Of a stretch of DNA of 40,035 nt, positions 24,175-33,425 are shown one piece after another. Within the stretch, counting starts at the first letter, position 1; every line of letters begins with the position of its first letter. A model generated the notes under the pieces. The model was not told the origin of the DNA. It made no database searches and was given only the letters and a program-made list of their open reading frames with translations. Source of the stretch: an uncultured Desulfobacca sp. (GTDB lineage Bacteria; Desulfobacterota; Desulfobaccia; Desulfobaccales; Desulfobaccaceae); NCBI GenBank assembly GCA_937958145.1, contig CALGOE010000179.1, positions 1 through 40,035 of the forward strand, read 5' to 3'. The translations under genes were made by a program, and so were the position numbers.

Positions 24175-24978
24175 TCACTGCCTTAGCAGATCGGTGAGCA
24201 GTTTTGTCCCCATGACCAGCAGGAGGACGGCAAACACGCGTTTCAGGTGGGCCACCGGCAGGCTGTGGGCCAGCCTGGCTCCCAACGGCGCCGTCAAAAC
24301 GCTGCAGCCCACGATGGCCGCCAGGGCCGGCAGGTAGACAAAGCCCAGAGACCAGGGTGGCAGATTGGCTGTGCCCCAGCCATTGACGAGATATCCCACT
24401 GCCCCGGCAATGGCGATGGGAAAACCGATGGCCGCGGACGTGCCGATGGCTGTATGCACCGGCAGGTTGCAATAAATCATGAAAGGCACCGACAGGGTGC
24501 CGCCGCCGATGCCCACAAAGGCCGAGACCAAGCCGATCACCAGCCCCACGCCGAACATGCCCCACAGGCCCGGCAGGGTACGGCCCGGTTTGGGCTTGCG
24601 ATCCAGGAGAAACTGGACCGCCATATAATAGAGGAAAACCACAAAGATGGCCTTAAGGACATTGGTGGAGAGGCGGGAGGCGATGGTGGCGCCCAGGAAT
24701 GTCCCCAGGAGGATTCCCACCACGATGCGGCGGACCACCTGCCATTGCACTGCGCCCCGGCGGTGGTGGGCCAGAAAGCTGGAAACGGAGGTAAAGATAA
24801 TTGAGGCCAGGGAAGTCCCCAAAGCCAGGTGCATGATATGCTCCGGGGCCACACCCTGCCAGGTCAGGGCGAAAACCATCATGGGCACGATGACCAGGCC
24901 GCCGCCCACTCCCAGAAGACCGGCCAGGATACCGGCGACGGCGCCGACGCCCAGATACATGAGTACAACCAAGATCAT
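24175..24978 (-). CDS. TauE/SafE-family membrane permease
   Basis: 267 residues from the ATG at 24978, which has AAGGAAG upstream; the frame extends further without a better site. Seven or eight hydrophobic helices are visible. The two internally repeated family motifs are present: GLLGVGGGLVIVPMM near the N-terminus and FVGIGGGTLSVPFM in the middle. TauE/SafE proteins are anion exporters (sulfite, sulfoacetate, organosulfonates) in the inner membrane. The substrate here is not known, although a sulfur oxyanion would suit the inferred lifestyle. It follows the cytidine deaminase by 9 nt. Confidence 0.85.
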   Translation of the reverse strand: MILVVLMYLGVGAVAGILAGLLGVGGGLVIVPMMVFALTWQGVAPEHIMHLALGTSLASIIFTSVSSFLAHHRRGAVQWQVVRRIVVGILLGTFLGATIASRLSTNVLKAIFVVFLYYMAVQFLLDRKPKPGRTLPGLWGMFGVGLVIGLVSAFVGIGGGTLSVPFMIYCNLPVHTAIGTSAAIGFPIAIAGAVGYLVNGWGTANLPPWSLGFVYLPALAAIVGCSVLTAPLGARLAHSLPVAHLKRVFAVLLLVMGTKLLTDLLRQ

Positions 24979-25363
24979 GACACTTCCTTGCCCCGCCCCG
25001 GGCTTTGCCGCCGTGGGCCTCCGGCGCAGGGGAATTAGACGTATCGGAACCGATAACCAAAGAAACCTATATACCACCTGTGCCGAAAGCCGACAAGTGA
25101 TTTATCCCCGGACAGACGATAAGGTTGTCTTTTTTCAGGAATACGTGCAAAAAATCTTGCCAAAAACCTTGCGCGAGGGTAAAATTTTCCAACCTACAAG
25201 TGTAAACCTGCCGGACTTCGGTCCGTGTCGCTGGCCGCCGCGGTGACTGGCGTCCTTCCCCTGCTTCCTAACGTCTTTTCCAGGAAAGAACGAATGCTCC
25301 CCACGAGACGCCAAGACGCCGCCGGTAGACAACTCGGGACCCTTTCGCTCAGGTAGGCTCTTT
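24979..25363 (+). other. Promoter and long leader of the first lytic transglycosylase gene
   Basis: A 385-nt gap between the divergent permease and transglycosylase genes. It contains the plus-strand promoter at 25157-25185 and a leader of about 170 nt with a UUCG-capped hairpin, CGGAC-TTCG-GTCCG (25212-25225). I see no ORF with a ribosome binding site. The leader does not match the c-di-AMP or c-di-GMP riboswitch consensus as I know them. Confidence 0.4.
25157..25185 (+). promoter_or_regulatory. Sigma-70-type promoter of the transglycosylase pair
   Basis: TTGCCA at 25157-25162 and TAAAAT at 25180-25185, each 5 of 6 matches, are exactly 17 nt apart. The following AT-rich tract fits a start near 25192. 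Confidence 0.6.
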
Positions 25364-26200
25364 ATGAAAAGACTATGGCTGTTTTTTCCCGTGTTTTTGA
25401 CGGTCATCGCCCTCTTCCCGGCCTTGGCCGCGGCCCGGGCCAGTTTTAGCAAACCTATTTATATCGACAGCATCTTTAATCAGAATCCCCAGGCTGGCCA
25501 GCCGCCCGGGGCTCTCCCCGAGCCCCAGAGCAGCCGGGTGCAGGTCTTCATCTTCAAAAAGGGCACGGTTTTATGGTCCCAGAAAGGGACCGCCCTGCCG
25601 GCGCTGCTGCCCGCTTCTCCCGGGCGTCGGCCGCCTGTCCTGGCTACCGATCCCCGCCTCAGCAAGATTATCAATAAGTATGCGGCGCAACAAGGCGTTG
25701 ATCCCAGGCTGGTGCAGACCGTTATCCGCCATGAGTCGGGTTTTGATCCCATTGCCGTCTCGCCCAAAGGGGCCATGGGCCTGATGCAGCTCATGCCCGA
25801 GACTGCCGCCTCCCTGGGCGTTGAAGATCCCTTTGATGTGGAGCAGAACATCAAAGGCGGGGTCCGTTTCCTGAAAATCTGCCTGAATCGCTTTAACCAG
25901 AACCTGCCCCTGGCCCTGGCCGCTTATAATGCCGGACCGGGTCGCGTCGTTGAGCACCAGGGTATGCCGCCTTTTAAAGAAACCCAGGATTACGTCAAAA
26001 AAGTGGTCCAGGATTACAGCGGCCAGAGTCTGGACCCGGCCCAGATTAAACTCCAACCGGTGGCTGCGGCGCAACCGCCGGCAGAAGCGCCGGAGACGCC
26101 GACGGCGACACCCGCCCCTCCGCCGCCGCCGCCATTGCTCAACCTCCCTTGGCTGACGCCGTTTTCTGCCGACGTGCCCAAGGGATTGGTCTTTCCCTGA
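25364..26200 (+). CDS. Exported lytic transglycosylase (SLT domain)
   Basis: 278 residues. A signal peptide (to about ALAAARA, residue 26) is followed by a low-complexity linker and an SLT domain at about 98-220. Catalytic Glu124 is in VIRHESGFDP; GAMGLMQLMPETA and LALAAYNAGPGRV complete the GEWL/SLT signature. These enzymes cut peptidoglycan between MurNAc and GlcNAc, forming 1,6-anhydro ends, in the periplasm. The C-terminal tail is rich in proline and alanine. It is followed after 33 nt by a second SLT gene with a closely similar domain, so the pair is a tandem duplication. Confidence 0.9.
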   Translation: MKRLWLFFPVFLTVIALFPALAAARASFSKPIYIDSIFNQNPQAGQPPGALPEPQSSRVQVFIFKKGTVLWSQKGTALPALLPASPGRRPPVLATDPRLSKIINKYAAQQGVDPRLVQTVIRHESGFDPIAVSPKGAMGLMQLMPETAASLGVEDPFDVEQNIKGGVRFLKICLNRFNQNLPLALAAYNAGPGRVVEHQGMPPFKETQDYVKKVVQDYSGQSLDPAQIKLQPVAAAQPPAEAPETPTATPAPPPPPPLLNLPWLTPFSADVPKGLVFP

Positions 26201-26233
26201 GCGGCGGATTCAAGGAAAGGGTTCGGCAGGTCG

Positions 26234-27391
26234 ATGATTGAGGAAAATGCAAGGAATGCCGTCGCTATCGGGGGGAACGTGGCCGCAACCACTGGCAGAC
26301 CTCTGCTGATCGTGGCCTGGCTCGTCTGGCTGCTGGGGCTTGGGGCCAGTCTTGCCGTCCTGGTCTATCTCCACGGCGAGGGCCAACCCGCGGGGAGTTG
26401 CCAAACCGCCGCTGTGGGCGCCGCTGCGTCCCGGACCGGGCCCCAGGCCCTCCCAGGCCTCCTGGCGCCGCCGGAGGTCAACGCCCTTATCCCCAGCCTC
26501 AATCACCGGGGGCAGGTGGTGGTAGCCGCAGAGGGCAACGTCGATCCATTGGCCGCCTTCCGGCCGCCGCCGGTAAAAAAGGCTGAGCCAACGGTCAACC
26601 TGGCGGCCAGCCCCGAGGACGTGGCAAAAAAGATCGCGGCCAAACAGCAGGAGATGATGGATGACGCGGCCTTCCAGAGTGCGTTAAAGAAATATGAAGC
26701 AGCTCTGGCCGGTCGCCAGGCCAAAAAGCGCCTTGAAACGGTGCCGGCCACCGGTTGGGGACCGTTAATCAATAAATATGCCCGGCAGCATGGGGTTGAC
26801 CCCCGGCTGGTCTGGGCCGTCATGCGTCATGAATCCAACTTCAACCCCAACGCTGTCTCACCCAAAGGCGCCATGGGGCTCATGCAGCTTATCCCCAGCA
26901 CCGCCGCCCTGTTGGGGGTCACCGACCCCTTCAACCCCGAGGAAAACATCAGTGGCGGCGTGCGCTACCTCAAGATGTGCCTGCAGAAATTCAATCATAA
27001 CGTCGTCTGGGCATTGGCCGCCTACAACGCCGGTCCGGACAATGTCAACAAATACCAGGGTTGTCCGCCTTTTGCCGAAACCCGGACGTATGTCCTCAAG
27101 GTCATGCGCGACTACACCGGCACGGAAATCGCTCTGCCGCTGCCACCGCAGACCACTGGCCTGGCCCGCCGTCCGGATGCCAACGCCGGGCCTCCGGTTG
27201 AGCCGACCCCGGCCCAACCCTCGGGCTTGGCCTGGAAGATCCCCAGCGCCACCTTTAAAGTGGCCAAACCTACCTGGAAGATCCCTTTGGCCGCCACCAT
27301 CCTGGCCAACCGCATGCCTGTGGAAACGCGCCAGCATCCGGAAGTAATACGCCTGTTGGCCAAACAAAGCAACCGCAAACCATTGCCATAA
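26234..27391 (+). CDS. Membrane-anchored lytic transglycosylase (SLT domain)
   Basis: 385 residues. One uncleaved membrane helix at about 22-46 is followed by a periplasmic stalk with a charged helix (about 125-168) and an SLT domain at about 174-297. Catalytic Glu200 lies in VMRHESNFNP; GAMGLMQLIPSTA and ALAAYNAGPDNV follow. The SLT domain is closely similar to that of the preceding gene, including SPKGAMGLMQL and PPF.ET. It differs in being anchored and in a long C-terminal tail with repeated TWKIP and AWKIP segments. Same peptidoglycan-cleaving activity is expected. Confidence 0.9.
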   Translation: MIEENARNAVAIGGNVAATTGRPLLIVAWLVWLLGLGASLAVLVYLHGEGQPAGSCQTAAVGAAASRTGPQALPGLLAPPEVNALIPSLNHRGQVVVAAEGNVDPLAAFRPPPVKKAEPTVNLAASPEDVAKKIAAKQQEMMDDAAFQSALKKYEAALAGRQAKKRLETVPATGWGPLINKYARQHGVDPRLVWAVMRHESNFNPNAVSPKGAMGLMQLIPSTAALLGVTDPFNPEENISGGVRYLKMCLQKFNHNVVWALAAYNAGPDNVNKYQGCPPFAETRTYVLKVMRDYTGTEIALPLPPQTTGLARRPDANAGPPVEPTPAQPSGLAWKIPSATFKVAKPTWKIPLAATILANRMPVETRQHPEVIRLLAKQSNRKPLP

Positions 27392-27435
27392 ACGGCCCCA
27401 AAGGCATATTCCCTTGCCGGCCAGCGCCGACAGGG

Positions 27436-30063
27436 TTATTGCTCCTCGGTTTCAGGCGGGGTAAAGACCGGCGGCGCCGGAACCGGTGCCGACGGCTGCG
27501 GCGGCAGGGTCCGCAGATGGACGTCCATCTGGGGATAGGGAAAGACAACACCCTTTTCCCGGAAGGTATCAAAGATGGCGCTGTGGAGCTCATGGGTGGC
27601 CGGCACCCGGTCCGCGGGGCTGCGCAGGAAAACCCAGACGGTGAAGTCCAGGGAACTGTCTCCATAGGCGCTGAAAAAAACCTGGGGCGGCGGTTCCGGC
27701 AGCACCCGATGGTTTTGCCGACAGATCTGGTCCAGGATCCTGGTAACCTGATTCACCTCCGAATCATAGGCGACGCTGATCTTTAAGGCCAGACGGTTGG
27801 GACCCCGGCCATAAAACGTCCAGTTGAGGATTTTATTGGAGAGCAGATCCGAGTTGGGGATGATCAGCACCGACCGTTCGGCAGTCTCAAAGACGGTGCT
27901 GCGGACCCGGATGGCCTTGACAGTGCCCCATTGGCCGTCAATGATTAACAGATCCCCCACTTTGATGGGCCGCTCAAACAACAGAATCAGACCGCTGAAA
28001 AAATTATTGACGATGTTCTGTAACCCAAAGCCGATGCCCACCCCCAAACCGCCGGCGATGATGGCCAGGCTGGCGAGATTAATGCCCAAAAATCCTAAAG
28101 CCACCAGGATACCCACGGTCATGAGGGCGTAGTGGACGGTATTGGCGATGGTGTGCTGGATCCCCACATCCCATTGCCGTTGCCGGAAAATACCGCTTTC
28201 CAGGACCAGGCGGCTGAAGCGGGACAGTTGCCGGGTAAACCACAGGCTGGCCCCTGCCAGCAGGATGGCCATCGGTGACAGCGTCACCGGTCCCAGGGTC
28301 GGGCCTTGCGCCAGGGCCGCCAGGATCTTTTTGATGACCCCCAGGTCCGCTCCCCAACTGAAAAAGACGCCGGCAAGGGTGATCAACACCACGGCGGTGT
28401 TCAGGGCATAGGTCAGGGAGAGATGTAGGCTGGCCAGAGTTTGTGGTTCCCATCGTTTTGTGCCAGCCAAAAAGCCCCGGGGAGAGGTAAGAGCGGCAAT
28501 GAGGTCATTGCCCACATGCTGCAGCAGCCAGCCACCGGCCAACATCAATGTGCTCAGGAAGAAGGCTCCGGCCAGATAGAGGGCCAGGTTCTGAAAGCCC
28601 AGCAGGTCGACGATAATGATCAGACTGAGACCCAGTATCACCAGGAGGCGCACAGAACGGATCAAACCGGACAACCGTCGCTGCTGTGGTGGTTCTGCCC
28701 CCAGCAGCAGGTTTTCCAGGTGCGGTTTGCGGAGCAACCAGAAAAACCAGAGGATGACGGCCAGCATATACATGAGCACGGCAAAGTCGTAGCCGGGCCC
28801 CTCCATACCTGCCAGCCGTAGACACCAGAGCAGGTAATAACCGAGCAGGGCGAAACTTAGGGTCAACAGGCCGTAGCGATAGTAAAAACGGGCGGTGGGG
28901 TCCGGCAGCCGCATGATTCCCTGATCCGGCTCGCCGGGAGCAAACATGGCCCACAAGAGATGTTTCAGCAGGCTGATGCCGGTGATCACGAACAAGCCGC
29001 CCAAAACCATCTGGGGCAGGATGCGGTCGAAAACCTGGGTCACATACAACGTCAGGCCTAGCCAGGTGATGAGGGCGAGAAGATAGTAGTTATGGGCCAG
29101 GGCATTCACCAGGGCCATGATCAGTTTCAGGGTGAAGGTCTGGGCCTTGGCTGCCAGATTTTGCCGAAATTCCCGACTGGCCCGCCGCAGCTGCCGCATA
29201 CTGTAAAGCAGCAGGATCAGGAAGATCAACAGGCCGATAAGTTGACTGCGATAGGTGGTCAGGAGACGGCTGGCCGCCCCGGATTGGATCAGTTCCTCCA
29301 GCATGGCCGCCAGCCGTTGGGGGAGGGTCAGGGCCGCCTGCATCACTTCCCGGGCCAGGGCCAGGATATCGGAGGGTTGTTGCCGCTCCAGAAGCTGCTG
29401 TCGGTACCTTTCCGCCGCGTAGGTCTCCAATTGTTGGGAGAAATCCAGCAGGAGTTCCTTTTCCTGCGTCAAGAGCTCCACATGGGCTTTGATGGTCTGT
29501 TGGATCTCCTCCAGCCGGCTGATGGCCGTTTTGGCCAACATCTGCTGTTCTCGCCACTGTTGTTCCAATGCCCGTTGGGCTGCCGTCTTGGCCGGCGGGC
29601 GGGCCGTTTTTTCCAATTCCGTCTTTTTGCTGGCCTCCGTCAGTTCGGCCAGGATTTTGCCGTATTTTTCCTGTTCCTGCTCCAGGGCCGTCAAGGCTTT
29701 CAGTCGCTGCTCCAGGTGCCGGGTATAATATTGCCGCAGTTCCTTGGCCTGCTCCACCGTGATCTTATCTAGAGACAGGGCCGTTTTGTGGGTACTTATA
29801 GCCACGGCCAGGGATTGGGATTCCTCCTGAGCTTTGGTCAAACGGCGCCGCTGCTCTTCACTCTGGGTTGTGAGCTCCTTGATCTGCTCCTGGAGAGTTT
29901 TGATGATATCAGTGGGAATGGTGCTTGGCGGCGGCGGCGGCAGGGCCGTGTTCTGGGATTTCGGAGGCGCTTGGGCTGCTGCAACTGCCGCCAGACCCAG
30001 CGTCCCGAGGAGGCTGAAAAAGAGTATCCAGAGAAATTGCTGTCCATACTTCTTGGTAAACAT
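27436..30063 (-). CDS. MscS-family mechanosensitive channel, large (MscK-like)
   Basis: 875 residues from the ATG at 30063 (AAAGG upstream). A signal peptide ends near VAAAQA, followed by a periplasmic coiled-coil region (about 50-240) rich in Glu and Gln, about ten membrane helices, and the MscS pore and beta domain: LASLAIIAGGLGVGIGFGLQNIVNNFF (its GLGVGIGFGLQNIV core is the TM3 signature), RPIKVGDLLIIDGQWGTV, RSTVFETAERSVLIIPNS. These channels release solutes upon membrane tension. Size and layout resemble MscK or MscM. It is divergent from mgtE across a 155-nt gap. Confidence 0.92.
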   Translation of the reverse strand: MFTKKYGQQFLWILFFSLLGTLGLAAVAAAQAPPKSQNTALPPPPPSTIPTDIIKTLQEQIKELTTQSEEQRRRLTKAQEESQSLAVAISTHKTALSLDKITVEQAKELRQYYTRHLEQRLKALTALEQEQEKYGKILAELTEASKKTELEKTARPPAKTAAQRALEQQWREQQMLAKTAISRLEEIQQTIKAHVELLTQEKELLLDFSQQLETYAAERYRQQLLERQQPSDILALAREVMQAALTLPQRLAAMLEELIQSGAASRLLTTYRSQLIGLLIFLILLLYSMRQLRRASREFRQNLAAKAQTFTLKLIMALVNALAHNYYLLALITWLGLTLYVTQVFDRILPQMVLGGLFVITGISLLKHLLWAMFAPGEPDQGIMRLPDPTARFYYRYGLLTLSFALLGYYLLWCLRLAGMEGPGYDFAVLMYMLAVILWFFWLLRKPHLENLLLGAEPPQQRRLSGLIRSVRLLVILGLSLIIIVDLLGFQNLALYLAGAFFLSTLMLAGGWLLQHVGNDLIAALTSPRGFLAGTKRWEPQTLASLHLSLTYALNTAVVLITLAGVFFSWGADLGVIKKILAALAQGPTLGPVTLSPMAILLAGASLWFTRQLSRFSRLVLESGIFRQRQWDVGIQHTIANTVHYALMTVGILVALGFLGINLASLAIIAGGLGVGIGFGLQNIVNNFFSGLILLFERPIKVGDLLIIDGQWGTVKAIRVRSTVFETAERSVLIIPNSDLLSNKILNWTFYGRGPNRLALKISVAYDSEVNQVTRILDQICRQNHRVLPEPPPQVFFSAYGDSSLDFTVWVFLRSPADRVPATHELHSAIFDTFREKGVVFPYPQMDVHLRTLPPQPSAPVPAPPVFTPPETEEQ

Positions 30064-30218
30064 GTTAGCCTTTCTGTTATGATACAGGCGCATTCTGGTC
30101 CGCTGATGCCAGCCGGAGGGGGAGCAAACAAGAATCTAACAATTTAAGGGTTACGCACGAGGATAAAAAGATTATATCATAGGGAATGAGTTCACCGGCG
30201 ACAAAATCAGGGGTGGAA

Positions 30219-31559
30219 ATGGATACTTTGGCAGAAACACTGAAAGAATTGTTGGCCCAGCAGCGTTGGGACGAGATGAAGGCCTTATTGAGCCAGAAAA
30301 ATCCCACCGACCTGGCCGAGGTCCTGCCGTCTCTGCCGACCTCTGAATATGCCCTGTTTTTCCGGCTTCTGGAAAAGACCAAGGCTGTTGAGGTCTTTGA
30401 AAATCTGGAGTTTGAGGATCAACAGAAGCTCCTGGCCGGTTTCCGGGATGAGCAGGTGCGGGAACTGGTGGAACACATGTCTCCCGACGACCGGGCCGAG
30501 CTTCTGGATGAGCTGCCGGCCCGGGTTGCCAAACGGTTGTTGAAAATGCTCAGCCCGGCTGAGCGGGAGGCCACCTCCCTCCTCCTGGGCTACAGGGAAC
30601 ATACTGCCGGCCGTATCATGACGCCGGAATATATCTCTTTCAAGACCCATCTCCGGGTCAGTGAAGCCCTGGACAAGATCCGCCGCATCGGCCTGGACAA
30701 AGAAACCGTTTACTACGGCTATGTGATCGATGAGCAGCGGCGACTGTTAGGGATGGTCTCCCTCAAGGATCTGGTCCTGGCCGCGCCCGAGGCCAGGATC
30801 GGCGACATCATGTTGCGGGAGGTGGTGGCGGCTCATACCGATGATGACCAGGAAGAGGTGGCCCGCCAGATCAGCAAATATGACCTTATCGCCATTCCAG
30901 TGGTGGACCGGGAGGACCGCCTGGTGGGCATCATCACCCACGATGATGTCATGGATATTATGGAAGAGGAGACCACCGAGGATATTTATCGTTTGGGCGC
31001 GGTGCCGGTCCAGGAACAGAGCTATTTCCGGTCCCACATGATCACGGTGGCCGCCCGCCGGGTCGGTTGGCTGCTGGTCCTCCTCCTCACCAACACCATG
31101 ACCGGCTCCATCATCATGGACCAGAATACCCTGCTGCAATCTGTGGTGGCCCTGGCCGCCTTTGTGCCGCTGCTCATTGGCAGCGGCGGCAATATCGGCT
31201 CCCAAACCTCCACCGTCATTGTCCGGGGGCTGGCCCTCAAGGAGGTGACCTTTGCCAACGCCTTCAGGGTCCTGCTCCGGGAAGTGGGCATTGGCCTGAT
31301 GCTGGGCAGCTTTTTGGGGCTGATCGTGATTTTTTGGTCCTATTGGCTGCAGGGCAGTTGGCTGGTGGCCCTGGCCGTGGGTTTGAGTCTGGTGGTCATC
31401 TCCACCATGGCCACCTTTTTCGGCGGTCTGCTGCCCCTCATTTTCGTCCGCCTGGGCATCGACCCGGCCGTCGTCTCTGCCCCCTTTATCTCCACCATGG
31501 TGGACGTGTTGGGGGTCTTCACCTATTTTCAGATCGCCCGCCTGATTCTTTCTGTCTGA
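30219..31559 (+). CDS. mgtE: Magnesium transporter MgtE
   Basis: 446 residues from the ATG at 30219, which has AGGGG 5 nt upstream; an ATG at 30186 would add 11 residues. Order: MgtE N domain of helical repeats (about 15-125), two CBS domains (about 130-190 and 195-252) that sense Mg2+, a plug helix, and five membrane helices from about 283. GSGGNIGSQTSTVIVRGLA and the final VDVLGVFTYFQIA segment are family hallmarks of the pore. It imports Mg2+ and is gated closed by intracellular Mg2+. Its 3-prime end overlaps the oppositely oriented biotin-operon gene by 41 nt. Confidence 0.94.
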   Translation: MDTLAETLKELLAQQRWDEMKALLSQKNPTDLAEVLPSLPTSEYALFFRLLEKTKAVEVFENLEFEDQQKLLAGFRDEQVRELVEHMSPDDRAELLDELPARVAKRLLKMLSPAEREATSLLLGYREHTAGRIMTPEYISFKTHLRVSEALDKIRRIGLDKETVYYGYVIDEQRRLLGMVSLKDLVLAAPEARIGDIMLREVVAAHTDDDQEEVARQISKYDLIAIPVVDREDRLVGIITHDDVMDIMEEETTEDIYRLGAVPVQEQSYFRSHMITVAARRVGWLLVLLLTNTMTGSIIMDQNTLLQSVVALAAFVPLLIGSGGNIGSQTSTVIVRGLALKEVTFANAFRVLLREVGIGLMLGSFLGLIVIFWSYWLQGSWLVALAVGLSLVVISTMATFFGGLLPLIFVRLGIDPAVVSAPFISTMVDVLGVFTYFQIARLILSV

Positions 31560-32502
31560 GGTAGCGGGCCACCAGATCCCCTGCTTGGGCCGGCGGCGCC
31601 TGTTTCAAGAGGGGATACAGCTCCTCGCAGTCGGCATACGACAGTTCGCACATAAGGGCGCTGAGGCGCAACTCCTCATCCAAATGGGGGGTCGGCGACC
31701 CGGAGGCGGGCGCTTCATCTTTGCCCAAGAGTTTGATGTAAATCAGACTGCGGGCGGCCAGGAGTTTTTCCGTCTCGGGCGTGATGGGCCGTCGGAACAG
31801 GTAGGCAAAAGTCAATTCGTCGCCCGGTCCAAAAACCCGGGGCCGGGGGGAGCGTTGACGGGCCACCGCCCCCAGGAGAAAACGGGGCCGCACCCGGCCG
31901 TGGCCGTTCAAGGCCCGCCGCAGCTCGCCGGGCAGGGATAAATGCATGTGGCCGGTCTCCACATAGACGCTTTCATACTGGCCGGCCAGCGCCGCCAGGG
32001 CCCGGGCCCGCAAAACATCCCGCAGGCGGAAGCGGGCGGCATCGCGACGGGCAAACTCCAATACCGTTGCCACCACCAAAGGGAAGGGCGCCTGCAGGGA
32101 GACCTCATAAAACCGCAGCAAGGCAGCCGTGGCCTCCCGCTCCATCTCATAAACATCCCTGAGCTCCGGCCGGGCCAGGACCTCCGCCGGTGTCGCCTCC
32201 TGGGCAAAAAGCTCGTGAATCGCCACCAGGCGCTCCAGATAGGGTTCGATCTGCAGGACGGCCCGGCCTTGGTGCCAGAGCTCCTGCAAGATGGCCAATT
32301 GCTGTCGGCCGAACTCCGGGAATTCGGCATCCAGCTCCCAGAGATATTCCTCTATGGAGGCGTCGCCCCGGAACACCCGGGGCAGGGTAGGGGAGGGGGG
32401 TTCCTCCAGCACAATGGCCTGATGCGCGCTCATCTCGGCGTGGGCATACGGGAGGGATTCCAGGCGATGGGTTGAAAAGCCGATGGTAAAGAGCGTGTTC
32501 AC
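31519..32502 (-). CDS. Uncharacterised protein ending the biotin operon
   Basis: 327 residues. The GTG at 32502 overlaps the bioC stop (GTGA) and has GGAGGAAGG upstream, so it is translationally coupled to bioC. No signal, membrane helix or cofactor-binding loop is evident. The first part, TIGFSTHRLESLPYAHAEMS then IVLEEPPSP, and later QIEPYLERLVAIHELFA and YVETGHMHLSLP recall TraB/ChaN-like proteins with conserved Glu and His, but I am not certain. The rest is helical and Arg/Glu-rich. Being the last gene in a biotin operon suggests a link to biotin or lipid metabolism; that is only inference. Confidence 0.75.
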   Translation of the reverse strand: MNTLFTIGFSTHRLESLPYAHAEMSAHQAIVLEEPPSPTLPRVFRGDASIEEYLWELDAEFPEFGRQQLAILQELWHQGRAVLQIEPYLERLVAIHELFAQEATPAEVLARPELRDVYEMEREATAALLRFYEVSLQAPFPLVVATVLEFARRDAARFRLRDVLRARALAALAGQYESVYVETGHMHLSLPGELRRALNGHGRVRPRFLLGAVARQRSPRPRVFGPGDELTFAYLFRRPITPETEKLLAARSLIYIKLLGKDEAPASGSPTPHLDEELRLSALMCELSYADCEELYPLLKQAPPAQAGDLVARYLRQKESGGRSENR

Positions 32503-33371
32503 CCTTCCTCCCCGGTCAGGGGCTTGGTGCCCGTCAGCCACATGACTTCATAAGTCACCCGAATACCACCCTCTTGGGCAAAAGTGCGATAATAATAATC
32601 CGCCATGGCTGCCAGCAGTCGTCTGGACAGGAACTGGGGGCGAGTGGAGGTGGCGCCCATGCCCCGCACCGCGCGCAGGAAGGCCGATAAATCGGGGTAG
32701 ATTTCCTGCCACACCTCCCGGCGGGGTTGGATCTCCTGAAAGCCGGCTGCCGCCAGATAGCCCTGCCAATCCTGGACGCCGGCAAAATATTGGGCCGGAA
32801 TCGCCGGCAGGCGGCTTTCCGGGTGGAGTTGACCGGCCCAAGCAAAGCTCTGGACCAGTTCCTGAAAGGTCAGCGGCCCCAAGGTGGCAAAGGCCAGGAC
32901 GCCGCCGGGAGGCAAGGCCTGATAGTAACGCCGGCAGGCCTGGGCCGGCTGGGTGAACCACTGGAAGACGGAGCTGCTGGTAATGAGATCATACCGGCCC
33001 GGCACCTCCTGCTCGCCGTCGGCCACCAGCCAGTGGATTCCTGCGGTCCCGGCCAGACGGGTCTGGGCGGTGCGGATGGCGGCCGGGGCCAGATCCAGGG
33101 CGGTTAGCTGCGCCCGGGGAAAGGCCTGGCGCAACAGTCCGGTGAGATAGCCGGTGCCACAGCCGATCTCCAGGATGCGGCCAAAGGCCTGCCCGGTGTC
33201 GGCCAGGTTCTGGACCAACTCCTGGGCCAGACGTCGCTGGACCTGCGCAAACCGGTCATAATGCCCGGCCTGGCGGCCGAAATTATGCTGCAGGCGGATT
33301 TTGTCGACCTCTAAGGCTGCGGTCGGCCCGATCCAGACCGTCGGGGCAATGCTGCCCGCTGCCAATGCCAT
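32499..33371 (-). CDS. bioC: Malonyl-ACP O-methyltransferase
   Basis: 290 residues from the ATG at 33371, which has AGGAGGG upstream; the frame opens at 33407. BioC methylates the free carboxyl of malonyl-ACP so that fatty acid enzymes can build the pimeloyl chain. Seen: HNFGRQAGHYDRFAQVQRRL, the family opening, motif I RILEIGCGTGYLTGLL (67-76 core), LTALDLAP, and DLITSSSVFQWF, with RAVRGMGATST matching the BioC-specific motif. It sits between bioH and the orphan gene. Confidence 0.92.
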   Translation of the reverse strand: MALAAGSIAPTVWIGPTAALEVDKIRLQHNFGRQAGHYDRFAQVQRRLAQELVQNLADTGQAFGRILEIGCGTGYLTGLLRQAFPRAQLTALDLAPAAIRTAQTRLAGTAGIHWLVADGEQEVPGRYDLITSSSVFQWFTQPAQACRRYYQALPPGGVLAFATLGPLTFQELVQSFAWAGQLHPESRLPAIPAQYFAGVQDWQGYLAAAGFQEIQPRREVWQEIYPDLSAFLRAVRGMGATSTRPQFLSRRLLAAMADYYYRTFAQEGGIRVTYEVMWLTGTKPLTGEEG

Positions 33372-33425
33372 ACTTTTTTCCCTCCTCCTGTCTCCCCCGG
33401 TTGGCATCCCGAGTCCTGTGCTCTG

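Noticed and set aside
25190..25363. A c-di-AMP or c-di-GMP riboswitch before the transglycosylase
   Set aside because: The conserved core sequences of those classes, as I know them, are not present; only a simple UUCG hairpin is seen.
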